From positions 1 through 34,188 of IMG/VR virus record IMGVR_UViG_3300032236_001742: a stretch of 34,188 nt of DNA. One strand, given 5' to 3'. The translations under genes were made by a program, and so were the position numbers. The notes beneath the pieces are model-generated. The model saw only the letters and a program-made list of their open reading frames with translations, was not told the origin of the DNA and did not search any database. Positions 1 through 7,106 of the stretch are shown one piece after another; the first letter of the stretch is position 1, and the number at the start of each line of letters is the position of its first letter. This stretch comes from a virus.

Positions 1-2
1 AG

Positions 3-578
3 ACCCAAGGTGGTGAGTTTACATTAAACGGTACTGATTACAGAGGACCGTACTATGAAACTTACGATGGGGATACTTTTAGTGGACCAGACCCTGTGAC
101 AGGACCTTCTTTTAAGTTAACACCCATTCAAATACCAGCTGTTACTACCTCGGATACACCTGTAATTGCACCGGGGAATGAAACGTATAATGCAGTAGCA
201 TCACCATCGCTCTTACTTACATCTCAAGTACCTAAATCTTTCAACCCACAACCAACTGATCAAGATTACAAAGCAGGTTATTTCACAAGGTATTTTGCCA
301 AGAAAAGAACTATGGCTGGATTTGTTATTGAAATAGACCAGCCTACCTATACTTCTTTACAGAATGCCGATAGTGTTTATGATTATATTACTTACCAGGC
401 TACAAATTTACTATGGCAGTTAACCGGACCTTTATATAATACTAGACCTCCAGGTAAGTATCCAATCGCCGGTATCATTGATACAAATACAAGACTTGTA
501 GCAGCTAAAGAACCAACTTTCCAAGGTCTAACAGATTATATTGGAGGTAACTATACTAAATTTAGTAAACCTTCATAG
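3..578 (+). CDS. Probable structural protein, C-terminal part (cut by window start)
   Basis: The reading frame is open from the first bases of the window to a TAG at 576-578, so this is the C-terminal 191 residues of a longer protein; an internal GTG at 96 is unlikely to be the true start. The visible part begins with a Gly/Tyr/Asp-rich stretch (NGTDYRGPYYETYDGD), then a Pro/Thr-rich linker, then a compact domain with YFTRYFAKKR and a C-terminal DYIGGNYTKF. No membrane segment or enzymatic motif is visible. The composition and the position before LRR and candidate virion genes fit a tail, neck or baseplate protein, but I do not recognise the family and the structural role is inference. Confidence 0.6.
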   Translation, partial: TQGGEFTLNGTDYRGPYYETYDGDTFSGPDPVTGPSFKLTPIQIPAVTTSDTPVIAPGNETYNAVASPSLLLTSQVPKSFNPQPTDQDYKAGYFTRYFAKKRTMAGFVIEIDQPTYTSLQNADSVYDYITYQATNLLWQLTGPLYNTRPPGKYPIAGIIDTNTRLVAAKEPTFQGLTDYIGGNYTKFSKPS

Positions 579-588
579 CTATTTATTA
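579..588 (+). promoter_or_regulatory. Motif 2 site (CTATTTATTA), candidate late promoter
   Basis: First of nine copies of a CTATTTATwATTA box in the window, lying directly after the stop at 578 and 14 bases before the ATG at 593. No -33 TTG lies at the spacing used by the other promoter class, so if it is a promoter it is a single-box type, as T4 late promoters are. Function inferred from recurrence and position only. Confidence 0.35.
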
Positions 589-592
589 GTAT

Positions 593-1132
593 ATGAATGC
601 ACACATACATCAATTTTTTGATTTTCTAAAGAATAAAGAAGGAAAAAACAAGCCTCTTAAGTATAAGCTTTTCTACGAACCTGATTCTATAATACCTGAA
701 GATTCGTACGTGAAAGGTGATCTAGATCTAGGCAATACCTCAATTACTTTCCTACCTAAAAATTTAAAAGTAAGTGGAAATCTTGATTTACATAACACTA
801 AAATTACTTCTCTACCTGAAGGATTAGAAGTAGGTGGAAATCTTGATTTATATAAGACACCAATCACTTCTTTACCGGAAAATCTTCATGTAACAAAGGA
901 TCTTATGTTACAAGCTACACCGCTTGATACTTTACCCCGCGGTCTAAAAGTAGGGGGATATTTACTCTTATTTAGAAATAATATAACTTCTCTACCTCCG
1001 GATTTAGAAGTAGGTAAAGGTATAGATTTAACTCAAACACCACTTGCTGAAAAATACACTAGAGAAGAAATTAGAAAAATGTGTCCTGGTATAAAAGGTC
1101 AAATTGCTCTTGATCACATCTTTAAAAACTAA
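593..1132 (+). CDS. Leucine-rich repeat protein, paralog 1
   Basis: A 179-residue member of a seven-gene phage family. It has three parts: an N-terminal cap (IHQFFDFLKNKEGKNKPLKYKL, here given as a helix around residues 5-25), about five 20-residue LRR units of the type V-G-G-N-L-D-L-x-x-T-x-I-T-S-L-P, and a C-terminal cap with EKYTREEIRKMCPGIKG. The repeats should form a short solenoid with a parallel beta face. No signal peptide or membrane segment is visible, so it should be cytoplasmic or virion-packaged. The stop TAA shares its last A with the ATG of the next paralog (TAATG), suggesting coupled translation. Partner and function are unknown. The reverse-strand open frame here is a shadow of the repeats. 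Confidence 0.85.
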   Translation: MNAHIHQFFDFLKNKEGKNKPLKYKLFYEPDSIIPEDSYVKGDLDLGNTSITFLPKNLKVSGNLDLHNTKITSLPEGLEVGGNLDLYKTPITSLPENLHVTKDLMLQATPLDTLPRGLKVGGYLLLFRNNITSLPPDLEVGKGIDLTQTPLAEKYTREEIRKMCPGIKGQIALDHIFKN

Positions 1133-1413
1133 TGAATACACATATAAAACAATTTTTTGATTTTCTAGAAAAGAAAGATGGTAGAAAAAAGCCTCTTACA
1201 TATAAGCTTATTCATGAACCTGATTCTCTAACACCTGAAGGTTTAAAAGTAGGTGGAGATCTTTATTTAAGTGAAACTAAAATTACCTCTCTACCTCAAG
1301 GTTTAAAAGTAGGTGTAGATCTTTATTTACACGACACTCCACTTTCTGAAAAATATACCAAAGAAGAAATTAGAGGAATGTGTCCTGGTATACAAGGTAG
1401 AATTTATATGTAA
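1132..1413 (+). CDS. Leucine-rich repeat protein, paralog 2 (minimal form)
   Basis: A 93-residue, shortest version of the LRR family: the same N-terminal cap (IKQFFDFLEKKDG) and C-terminal cap (EKYTKEEIRGMCPGIQG), with only about one and a half repeat units between. It overlaps the previous paralog by one base (TAATG). Both caps are intact, so this looks like a repeat-contracted but complete gene rather than a fragment. A solenoid this small probably cannot bind a ligand as its longer relatives might; the caps may carry the function. The gene ends just before promoter 1420-1450. Confidence 0.8.
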   Translation: MNTHIKQFFDFLEKKDGRKKPLTYKLIHEPDSLTPEGLKVGGDLYLSETKITSLPQGLKVGVDLYLHDTPLSEKYTKEEIRGMCPGIQGRIYM

Positions 1414-1419
1414 AAAAAA

Positions 1420-1450
1420 GTTGGAAATATGAAAATAAGTTCATAACTTA
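1420..1450 (+). promoter_or_regulatory. Bacteroidota-type promoter for the PolA-like gene
   Basis: GTTG at 1420-1423, then exactly 20 bases, then TAACTTA at 1444-1450. The spacing is the same as in ten other sites here and fits the Bacteroidota -33 TTTG / -7 TAnnTTTG pattern. This copy is the weakest match: it lacks the internal GTCTGA but keeps AAGTTCA just before the -7 box. The ATG follows at 1466. Confidence 0.6.
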
Positions 1451-1465
1451 CAACAAAAGGTTTTG

Positions 1466-2788
1466 ATGTTTTACATAGTAGAAACGAGTGAGCAGCTAGC
1501 TAGGCTAGTCTTAAGAGAAGATTGTTATATAAAGGTTATATTAGGTAGTGATAACTATCATCCTGAATTAAATTACGTTAGTCTTATTTATATAAGAGAT
1601 AAGTATAGCGGGTATATTCTGGCTATTAATCATAGTGAGACTCTATCTTTAACTCTAGAAGAAGTCCAAGCATTTTTAGCCGGTTGTAAGAAGATATACT
1701 GTCAAGATCAAAAACTGACGTCTAGATTCATTAAACATGATAACATAGTTGATATCAATCAAACTATTCTAGATCAGGAAAATAAACACGTTATCTTTGA
1801 ATGTACACCTAAAATTATACAGCACTACTGTACCGATCATTCACTACTTCCAAATCTCAATAGTATTATTCCTGTATCTAAGCATTATGAAAAATGTGAA
1901 TGTTTATACGACCAGGTTAAAGCCTATATAGGAAAGGAAGAAGATACAACCTTTAATACTAATCTAGCTAGAGAATACAGTAGAATAGAGAGTAATGGGA
2001 TTAAAATAAATCCAGCTATCTTTGATAAGTACTATGAACCAACTTGGGGACCTTATTCAATTAAGGATAACACAATCTACACTTCCTATAACCTCTACAA
2101 CCTGACTGCTAGACCTACAAATGCATTTAATGCTATAAATTTCCTTGCACTCAATAAAGAGGATTCTTCAAGACAGGCATTTATACCTAAGAATGATTTA
2201 TTTGTGGAGTTTGACTTTGAAGCCTATCATCTAGCTCTAATTGCAAAACTGGTTGGATATAAATTCGATACCGCCGAATCTATTCACACACAGTTGGGTA
2301 GACATTACTTCCAAAAAGAGGAATTAACAGAAGATGAATATCAAGAAGCCAAAGCAATATCCTTCAAGCAAATCTATGGAGGAGTACAGAAAGAATACAA
2401 ATCCATACCATTCTTCCAGGAAATAGAGAAGTATATTGATAAGCTATGGATAGAGTATCAAGAAACAGGTAAAACTATATTGAGAACAGGGAGAGCCCTA
2501 CATCTCTCAAAGATCTCTTTGAATCCACAGAAACTATTTAATTACAGTATACAGAACGAGGAAACTAGACAAAATGTAACTTTCTTGATCGAGATTAATT
2601 CAATCCTAAATAGGTATAAGAGTGAGGTAGTATTAGTGGTTTATGATTCTTTTTTACTAGATTTTTCACTAGAAGACGGTAAAGAAGTGTTACTAGAAAT
2701 TAAAGAGGTAATTGAAAGAGAAGGGTTTAAAGCTAAAGTAAAAGTAGGTAAAGACTATGCTTCCCTTACAAGAACAAGCTATTTATAA
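1466..2788 (+). CDS. Divergent family A DNA polymerase-like protein
   Basis: A 440-residue protein whose C-terminal half carries degenerate PolA motifs. These are a TARPTNAFNAINFLA segment, equivalent to the region before motif A; motif A as EFDFEAYHLALIA with Asp about 250; a motif B-like AKAISFKQIYGG near 295-306; and motif C as VVYDSFLLDF with Asp about 394, replacing the usual HDE. Both metal-binding aspartates appear kept. The N-terminal 180 residues resemble a degenerate 3'-5' exonuclease region but show no DEDD set. At 440 residues it is far shorter than the main polymerase at 28162. The ATG at 1466 is preferred over the TTG at 1463. It could be a repair or lesion polymerase, a primase-like factor or a polymerase relic; catalysis is not established. 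Confidence 0.7.
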   Translation: MFYIVETSEQLARLVLREDCYIKVILGSDNYHPELNYVSLIYIRDKYSGYILAINHSETLSLTLEEVQAFLAGCKKIYCQDQKLTSRFIKHDNIVDINQTILDQENKHVIFECTPKIIQHYCTDHSLLPNLNSIIPVSKHYEKCECLYDQVKAYIGKEEDTTFNTNLAREYSRIESNGIKINPAIFDKYYEPTWGPYSIKDNTIYTSYNLYNLTARPTNAFNAINFLALNKEDSSRQAFIPKNDLFVEFDFEAYHLALIAKLVGYKFDTAESIHTQLGRHYFQKEELTEDEYQEAKAISFKQIYGGVQKEYKSIPFFQEIEKYIDKLWIEYQETGKTILRTGRALHLSKISLNPQKLFNYSIQNEETRQNVTFLIEINSILNRYKSEVVLVVYDSFLLDFSLEDGKEVLLEIKEVIEREGFKAKVKVGKDYASLTRTSYL

Positions 2789-2791
2789 TTA
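2779..2791 (+). promoter_or_regulatory. Motif 2 site (CTATTTATAATTA), candidate late promoter
   Basis: A full match to the window's second recurring motif, overlapping the last codons of the PolA-like gene and 30 bases before the ATG at 2809. The following sequence (CATAAAAC) also resembles that after the copy at 3735. It precedes a candidate virion protein, which supports a late role. Confidence 0.4.
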
Positions 2792-2808
2792 CATAAAACT
2801 AAGGACAG

Positions 2809-3117
2809 ATGATACCAACGCAGAATCAAGTAGAGAGAATGCAGGAATTAGCAGGTTTACTTTCAGAAGGAACAATACCTTCACCACAGCCTGTTAAACA
2901 ACAAGCACCCCAAGCAGCAGATGTAAAAGCATTACAACAAGCAAAAAAATCTGCAACCGGTGTTACTTCAAGAGAAAAAAATATTGATACTGCAGCAGAA
3001 TTTCCACAAGCTTTTCACGATTGGTTTGTAGGATTAGGATTCCAACCAGGTAAAATATCTAAATCAGTATTACGTGCTGCTGTAGAAAAAGTGTTAACAG
3101 ATCTAGGTTATAAATAA
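2809..3117 (+). CDS. Small protein with candidate prohead-protease/capsid-targeting N-terminus
   Basis: A 102-residue protein with no recognised enzymatic motif. The N-terminus ERMQELAGLLSEG (residues 9-21) closely parallels that of the next gene (IRMQQLAGIIAEE). It contains L-S-E|G at residues 18-21, which fits the (L/I)-x-E|(A/G/S) cleavage consensus known for T4 prohead protease gp21 and the short capsid-targeting sequences of T4 internal proteins. The middle is Gln/Ala/Pro-rich and probably disordered. The C-terminal 45 residues (FPQAFHDWFVGLGF to LTDLGYK) look like a small helical domain. A packaged internal or head-core protein is inferred, not shown. Motif 2 at 2779 probably drives it together with 3124. 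Confidence 0.7.
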   Translation: MIPTQNQVERMQELAGLLSEGTIPSPQPVKQQAPQAADVKALQQAKKSATGVTSREKNIDTAAEFPQAFHDWFVGLGFQPGKISKSVLRAAVEKVLTDLGYK

Positions 3118-3123
3118 GAAACG

Positions 3124-3720
3124 ATGCATTATACCGAAGAGATTATAAGAATGCAGCAGTTAGCCGGTATAATAGCCGAAGAGCAGGAAGAAGTAGACCC
3201 TGTGGCAGAAAAAGATGCACAAACTGGGTTAACACAAGCTCTCTCTATTTTAAAATCAGGTACAAAGAATCTTCACCGATCTCCTAAAGATGCTAACTTA
3301 GAAGAATCTATATTAGCAGCAGCAATCTTGGGTGCACCTGAAGTTGTATCTCTACTAGGTAAAGCAGTTAATACCGTATCTAGTGTTTTTCAAAAAGATA
3401 AGAAACAAGGTACTGCAGTAGGTAATGCTTTAAAAAAATGGGGACATCAACTAGAAGGTCAATATGTTACCGCTATTGCTTCTATGTTACAGACTGTATT
3501 TCCTTCCGCTTATGCTAGACAGAGTTTAACCGATAAAAACTCAGCTCTAAATAAAACTGCTTTTCAAATATACGGACTACTTATTGCAGCAGTAGCAATG
3601 AAGAGCGGTAAGTTACAGGTAGATGATGCAATAGAAATAGTTGATAAATTAACAAACGGGTACATATCAAGCTTACCTAAATCAGATTTACTACAGGTAA
3701 TAACAAAATTAATAGGGTAA
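3124..3720 (+). CDS. Unknown helical protein sharing the RMQxLAGI N-terminal motif
   Basis: A 198-residue protein starting six bases after the previous gene. Residues 9-20 (RMQQLAGIIAEE) repeat the neighbour's N-terminal motif and include I-A-E|E, a plausible prohead-protease-like site. The rest is predicted by eye to be mostly helical and Ala-rich, with a weakly hydrophobic segment around 60-85 (ILAAAILGAPEVVSLLGKAV) and another near 150-160 (IYGLLIAAVAM). These could be amphipathic helices rather than membrane spans. A packaged or head-associated protein is inferred from the shared N-terminus. I do not recognise the family. Confidence 0.65.
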   Translation: MHYTEEIIRMQQLAGIIAEEQEEVDPVAEKDAQTGLTQALSILKSGTKNLHRSPKDANLEESILAAAILGAPEVVSLLGKAVNTVSSVFQKDKKQGTAVGNALKKWGHQLEGQYVTAIASMLQTVFPSAYARQSLTDKNSALNKTAFQIYGLLIAAVAMKSGKLQVDDAIEIVDKLTNGYISSLPKSDLLQVITKLIG

Positions 3721-3734
3721 CAAGTAAAAACCGA

Positions 3735-3747
3735 CTATTTATAGTTA
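3735..3747 (+). promoter_or_regulatory. Motif 2 site (CTATTTATAGTTA), candidate late promoter
   Basis: Recurring single-box motif in the 39-base gap between 3720 and 3760, 25 bases before the ATG at 3760. The sequence just after it (TATAAAAC) resembles the copy at 2779. Confidence 0.4.
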
Positions 3748-3759
3748 TATAAAACAGTT

Positions 3760-4176
3760 ATGACAGAACAGATAAACATATTCGAATTGAGCAATAAATT
3801 ATTTTGCACCTTTACTGCTAAAGATATCTTAGACGATACTCTTACAACCATTACGACACACTACAGTATTCTGTATAACAAAATATTTGTATTGGAGATA
3901 GTGGATGGTGAAGAGTTTCTTGTTACCTATAATATTGACCCACATAATTCAAGTAGCAGTGTTTTAAAGAACACCATACTTCTACATAGAAAGAAAGAAT
4001 CCAATACATTATATACCATCAATGGTTTAAATGCACTAATACGTACCTTAAACGGCGGTACCGTAGATCCTCAATTTAAAATAAACTGGCAAGACCATCG
4101 TAACACCGTTTTACTTACTCAAGGTCCTGATCTAAGACAACTGAAAACAAAGATTTTTAAGATTGTAGCACTTTAA
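3760..4176 (+). CDS. Unknown phage protein
   Basis: A 138-residue protein preceded by its own motif 2 box. No catalytic motif, signal or membrane segment is visible. The C-terminal half (TLYTINGLNALIRTLNGG, then W-x-D-H-R-N-T-V-L-L-T and LRQLKTKIFKIV) has the look of a small conserved phage domain that I have seen in T4-like marine phages without a function, but this is memory, not a search. It sits between candidate virion proteins and an LRR gene and is probably expressed with them. A structural or morphogenetic role is possible and unproven. Confidence 0.65.
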   Translation: MTEQINIFELSNKLFCTFTAKDILDDTLTTITTHYSILYNKIFVLEIVDGEEFLVTYNIDPHNSSSSVLKNTILLHRKKESNTLYTINGLNALIRTLNGGTVDPQFKINWQDHRNTVLLTQGPDLRQLKTKIFKIVAL

Positions 4177-4192
4177 AAAATTAGTAATCAGT

Positions 4193-5014
4193 ATGTCACA
4201 CATAAAACAATTTTTTGATTTTTTAGAAAAGAAAGAAAGAAAACAAAAGCCTTTTAAGTATAAGTTTATATACGAACCTGAATCTTTAACACCTGAGGAT
4301 CTGAATGTAGAAGGTAGTCTTAGTTTACATAACAAACCAGTAACCTCCCTACCTAAAGGTTTAAATATAAAACGTAATCTCGATCTAAGGAATACTAAAA
4401 TCACATCTTTACCCGAAGGATTAGAAGTAGGTGGATACCTTTGGCTACATAATACTCCAATCACTTCTTTACCTGAAGATTTGGTAGTAGGTGGAGATAT
4501 TGATTTAAGTGACACTAAAATCACTTCTTTACCTAAAGATTTAAAAGTAGGTGGAAATCTTAATTTATATAATACACCAATCACTTCTTTACCTAAAGAT
4601 TTAAAAGTAGGTGGAAATCTTGATTTAAGTGACATTAAAATTACTTCTTTACCGCAAGGTTTAAAAGTAGGAGGGGATCTTGATTTACGTAACACTAACA
4701 TCACTTCTTTACCGCAAGGTTTAAAAGTAGGAGGGGATCTTGATTTATATAATACACCAATCACCTCTTTACCGCAAGGTTTAAAAGTAGGAGGGGATCT
4801 TGATTTAACCGATACACCAATCACTTCTTTACCTCAAGATTTGAAAGTAGGTGGAGATCTTAATTTATATAATACACCAATCACTTCTTTACCTCAAGAT
4901 TTGAAAGTAGGTGGAGATCTTTATTTAGATAAAACTCCACTATCTAAAAAATACACTAAGGAAGAAATTAGAAAAATGTGCCCTGGTATAGAAGGTAGAA
5001 TTTACTTAAAATAA
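4193..5014 (+). CDS. Leucine-rich repeat protein, paralog 3 (longest solenoid)
   Basis: A 273-residue LRR protein with the family N-cap (IKQFFDFLEKKE, residues 4-15), ten full 20-residue repeats and the family C-cap (KKYTKEEIRKMCPGIEG). The repeat core is V-G-G-D-L-D-L-x-x-T-P-I-T-S-L-P. The coding DNA repeats every 60 bases, and neighbouring units share private variants: units 6-8 use CCGCAAGG with AGGAGGGG, units 9-10 use CCTCAAGATTTG, and units 4-5 use CCTAAAGATTT. That pattern means recent tandem duplication or gene conversion inside the gene. It is likely a binding scaffold; the target is unknown. A 230-residue reverse-strand frame over the gene is a by-product of the repeat. Confidence 0.88.
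   Translation: MSHIKQFFDFLEKKERKQKPFKYKFIYEPESLTPEDLNVEGSLSLHNKPVTSLPKGLNIKRNLDLRNTKITSLPEGLEVGGYLWLHNTPITSLPEDLVVGGDIDLSDTKITSLPKDLKVGGNLNLYNTPITSLPKDLKVGGNLDLSDIKITSLPQGLKVGGDLDLRNTNITSLPQGLKVGGDLDLYNTPITSLPQGLKVGGDLDLTDTPITSLPQDLKVGGDLNLYNTPITSLPQDLKVGGDLYLDKTPLSKKYTKEEIRKMCPGIEGRIYLK
4430..4950 (+). repeat. Tandem 60-bp coding repeats in the LRR gene
   Basis: Near-identical 60-base units encode the 20-residue LRR units. A stretch of about 37 bases starting ACCGCAAGGTTTAAAAG recurs exactly at about 4650, 4710 and 4770. Similar units occur in the other LRR paralogs, for example around 13500-13620 and 16680-16760, making these genes candidates for homologous recombination with each other. 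Periodicity and identity were read directly from the sequence. Confidence 0.85.
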
Positions 5015-5015
5015 A

Positions 5016-5046
5016 GTTGCTAATCTAACTAGAAGTCCGTATATTA
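5016..5046 (+). promoter_or_regulatory. Bacteroidota-type promoter for the replication module
   Basis: GTTG at 5016-5019, 20-base spacer, TATATTA at 5040-5046. It precedes ssb by 59 bases, the longest leader among the eleven copies. It may drive ssb and uvsX together, since no other promoter is visible before uvsX. Confidence 0.75.
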
Positions 5047-5057
5047 CTCTTATACGG
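5037..5057. promoter_or_regulatory. Inverted repeat overlapping the -7 box, candidate operator
   Basis: CCGTATA (5037-5043), a seven-base loop and TATACGG (5051-5057) form a perfect 7-bp inverted repeat over the -7 box and expected transcription start of the ssb promoter. Part of it would lie upstream of the start, so a protein operator is more likely than an mRNA hairpin. No other promoter copy has it. Function is inference. Confidence 0.4.
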
Positions 5058-5105
5058 CAATATAAACACTGTATATTATTAATTCACAATAAAACAGCTA
5101 AGAAC

Positions 5106-5960
5106 ATGGGCATGGACCTAACAGCAATCAAGAGCAAGCTGGCTTCCTTACAACAGAAAGGCAATGGAGGCCAAAGAAAAGACCTTTCGCAATTAATTTG
5201 GAAACCAGGCGTTGGTAAACACGCAGTAAGAATTGTACCTTCGATGTACGACAAGCACAATCCTTTTAAGGAATTATTTTTCCATTACGGAGTAGGAAAC
5301 CGTACAATGATCTCACTAGCCAACTTTGGTGAGAAAGACCCAATCGTTGAATTTGCCGATCAGCTAAGAAAGACTAGCGACAAAGACAACTGGGCGATGG
5401 CTAAAAAGCTAGCACCTAAGATGCGTGTATTTGCACCTGTTATCGTAAGAGGTGAAGAAGAAAAAGGCGTAAGGTTATGGGAATTCGGTAAACAAATCTA
5501 CATGGAGTTACTAGCAATCGCTGAAGACGAAGATGTACAAGATTACACCGATCCAGTAGAAGGTAGAGATTTAACAATCGAAACTACTGACGCAGCAACT
5601 AATGGTACTGGTTTTAATCAATCAAAGGTTAGAGTTAGAACTAAGATCACACCTCTATCACCAAACGGTAAAGATGTAGAGGCTTGGTTACAAAACCAAC
5701 CAGATCCAATGACCCTATTCAAGAAGTACGGGTATGATGAAATGAAAAACTCATTACTAGAATGGTTAAATCCTTCTGAAACAGAAGAAGTAGCTGAAAC
5801 ACCAGCACCCACTGTAGCAGCACCAGTAGAAAAAGTAAAGTCAAATTATTCATTAGGTAAGAAAGCATCTCCATTAGATGTAGATAAAGCCTTCGATGAT
5901 ATATTTGCACCTACAAAAGCAGCTAAAGAAATAGAATCAGACGACGATTTACCATTTTAA
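5106..5960 (+). CDS. gp32-like single-stranded DNA-binding protein
   Basis: A 284-residue protein of the T4 gp32 type by pattern and context. It has a basic N-terminus (KSKLASLQQK), a core starting LSQLIWKPGVGKHAVRIVPS with FKELFFHYGVG, then an acidic and flexible C-terminus from about residue 225. It ends ESDDDLPF, which matches the acidic DDDIPF-type tail of bacterial SSB proteins that docks replication and repair partners. The zinc-binding Cys/His cluster of T4 gp32 is not visible. It would coat single-stranded DNA at the fork and in recombination. It is followed 25 bases later by the UvsX-like recombinase. An in-frame ATG also lies at 5115. Its promoter carries an operator-like inverted repeat, possibly for autoregulation. 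Confidence 0.82.
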   Translation: MGMDLTAIKSKLASLQQKGNGGQRKDLSQLIWKPGVGKHAVRIVPSMYDKHNPFKELFFHYGVGNRTMISLANFGEKDPIVEFADQLRKTSDKDNWAMAKKLAPKMRVFAPVIVRGEEEKGVRLWEFGKQIYMELLAIAEDEDVQDYTDPVEGRDLTIETTDAATNGTGFNQSKVRVRTKITPLSPNGKDVEAWLQNQPDPMTLFKKYGYDEMKNSLLEWLNPSETEEVAETPAPTVAAPVEKVKSNYSLGKKASPLDVDKAFDDIFAPTKAAKEIESDDDLPF

Positions 5961-5985
5961 TTAAAACCAATCAATTTAACAGTTT

Positions 5986-7071
5986 ATGGCCAAAGCAGAC
6001 AAGGGTATATCCCTAAACGCAAAGTTATCCGATGCGATCAATACACTACCTGATTTAAGCGGGTTTAAGAAATCTAAAAACCTAGCATCATCACCGGTCA
6101 AGTTTAAAGATCAAGAATGGATACCTTTATCGGAAGCTTTCAAGGATACAGTTTCTGTACCTGGAATACCGAAAGGACATATAACGCTGTTGAGAGGTCA
6201 TTCTGATACAGGTAAGACAACCGCTTTACTAGAGGCAGCAGTGTCGGTACAGAAGATGGGAATCTTACCTGTATTAATTATTACAGAGATGAAATGGAGT
6301 TGGGAGCATGCCCGTCAAATGGGTTTTCAATTCCAAGAAGTAGCAGATAAAGATACAGGAGAGGTAGTAGATTATGATGGATTCTTCTTATACGTAGATA
6401 GAGAGAAATTAGGAACGATTGAAGATGTGGCAGCATTTGTAGCCGATATTCTAGATGAACAAAAGAAAGGTAAACTACCTTATGAATTATGTTTCTTCTG
6501 GGATTCAGTTGGATCAATTCCATGTAAGATGTCAGTTGAAAAAGCATCTAATAACAATGAATGGAATGCAGGTGCTATGTCTACTCAATTCGGTAACTTC
6601 ATTAATCAGAAATTTCCGTTATCAAGAAAAGTAAACCAAGTCTACACCAATACCTTTGTGGCTATTAATAAGGTTTGGGTATTGAAACCAGCAACACCAA
6701 TGGAGCAGCCTAAGTTAAAAAACAAGGGTGGAGATACGATGTATTTCGATGCTAGTATGGTTATTACATTTGGTAATATTGCTAACTCAGGTACCAACAA
6801 AATCAAAGCAACAAAAGGCGGTAAGACTGTACAGTTTGCTAAACGTACTAAAATCTCTTGTGATAAAAATCACGTTACTGGAGTAGAAACAGAAGGTAAG
6901 ATAATAATGACCGCTCACGGATTTATAGCCGACGACAAAAAAGCAATCGACAAGTACAAAAAAGACTATTCAGCAGAATGGTTATCAGTTCTAGGAACAA
7001 CAGACTTCGATCTTATCGAAGAGGCAGCAGAAGATACAAGAGATATCTTTGATGCTTCAGAAGCAGAATAA
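5986..7071 (+). CDS. uvsX: UvsX/RecA-like recombinase
   Basis: A 361-residue RecA-fold ATPase. Walker A is GHSDTGKTT at about 71-79, a Walker B-like hydrophobic strand is CFFWDSVGSI near 170-179, and a segment that could contain the DNA-binding loop (KVWVLKPATPMEQPKLKNKGG) follows near 230. The length is close to T4 UvsX (391) and RecA. It should form ATP-dependent filaments on single-stranded DNA covered by the upstream SSB and drive strand exchange for repair and recombination-dependent replication. The C-terminus is acidic (EEAAEDTRDIFDASEAE). It is probably co-transcribed with ssb. A phage RecA orthologue rather than strict UvsX is possible; the recombinase call is firm. Confidence 0.87.
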   Translation: MAKADKGISLNAKLSDAINTLPDLSGFKKSKNLASSPVKFKDQEWIPLSEAFKDTVSVPGIPKGHITLLRGHSDTGKTTALLEAAVSVQKMGILPVLIITEMKWSWEHARQMGFQFQEVADKDTGEVVDYDGFFLYVDREKLGTIEDVAAFVADILDEQKKGKLPYELCFFWDSVGSIPCKMSVEKASNNNEWNAGAMSTQFGNFINQKFPLSRKVNQVYTNTFVAINKVWVLKPATPMEQPKLKNKGGDTMYFDASMVITFGNIANSGTNKIKATKGGKTVQFAKRTKISCDKNHVTGVETEGKIIMTAHGFIADDKKAIDKYKKDYSAEWLSVLGTTDFDLIEEAAEDTRDIFDASEAE

Positions 7072-7102
7072 GTTGCTAGACTGAAAAAAAGTCCTTATAT
7101 TT
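7072..7102 (+). promoter_or_regulatory. Bacteroidota-type promoter for denV, start codon adjacent
   Basis: GTTG at 7072-7075 directly after the uvsX stop, 20-base spacer containing CTGA and AAAGTCC, TATATTT at 7096-7102. The ATG at 7107 is only four bases past the -7 box, so the mRNA would be leaderless or nearly so. Confidence 0.78.
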
Positions 7103-7106
7103 AGTT

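Noticed and set aside
1466-2788. Reverse transcriptase of a diversity-generating system linked to the LRR genes
   Set aside because: The palm motifs are family A-like, no YxDD is present, and no template repeat/variable repeat pair with adenine-specific changes is seen.
4132-4824. 230-residue reverse-strand ORF across the LRR gene
   Set aside because: It is the mirror of the repeated LRR coding units, with a monotonous repeat pattern and no promoter or independent motif. The same applies to the reverse frames at 673-867, 13463-13672 and 16711-16914.
4430-4950. CRISPR array from the regular 60-base units
   Set aside because: The repeats are contiguous and in frame, have no spacers, and encode an LRR solenoid.
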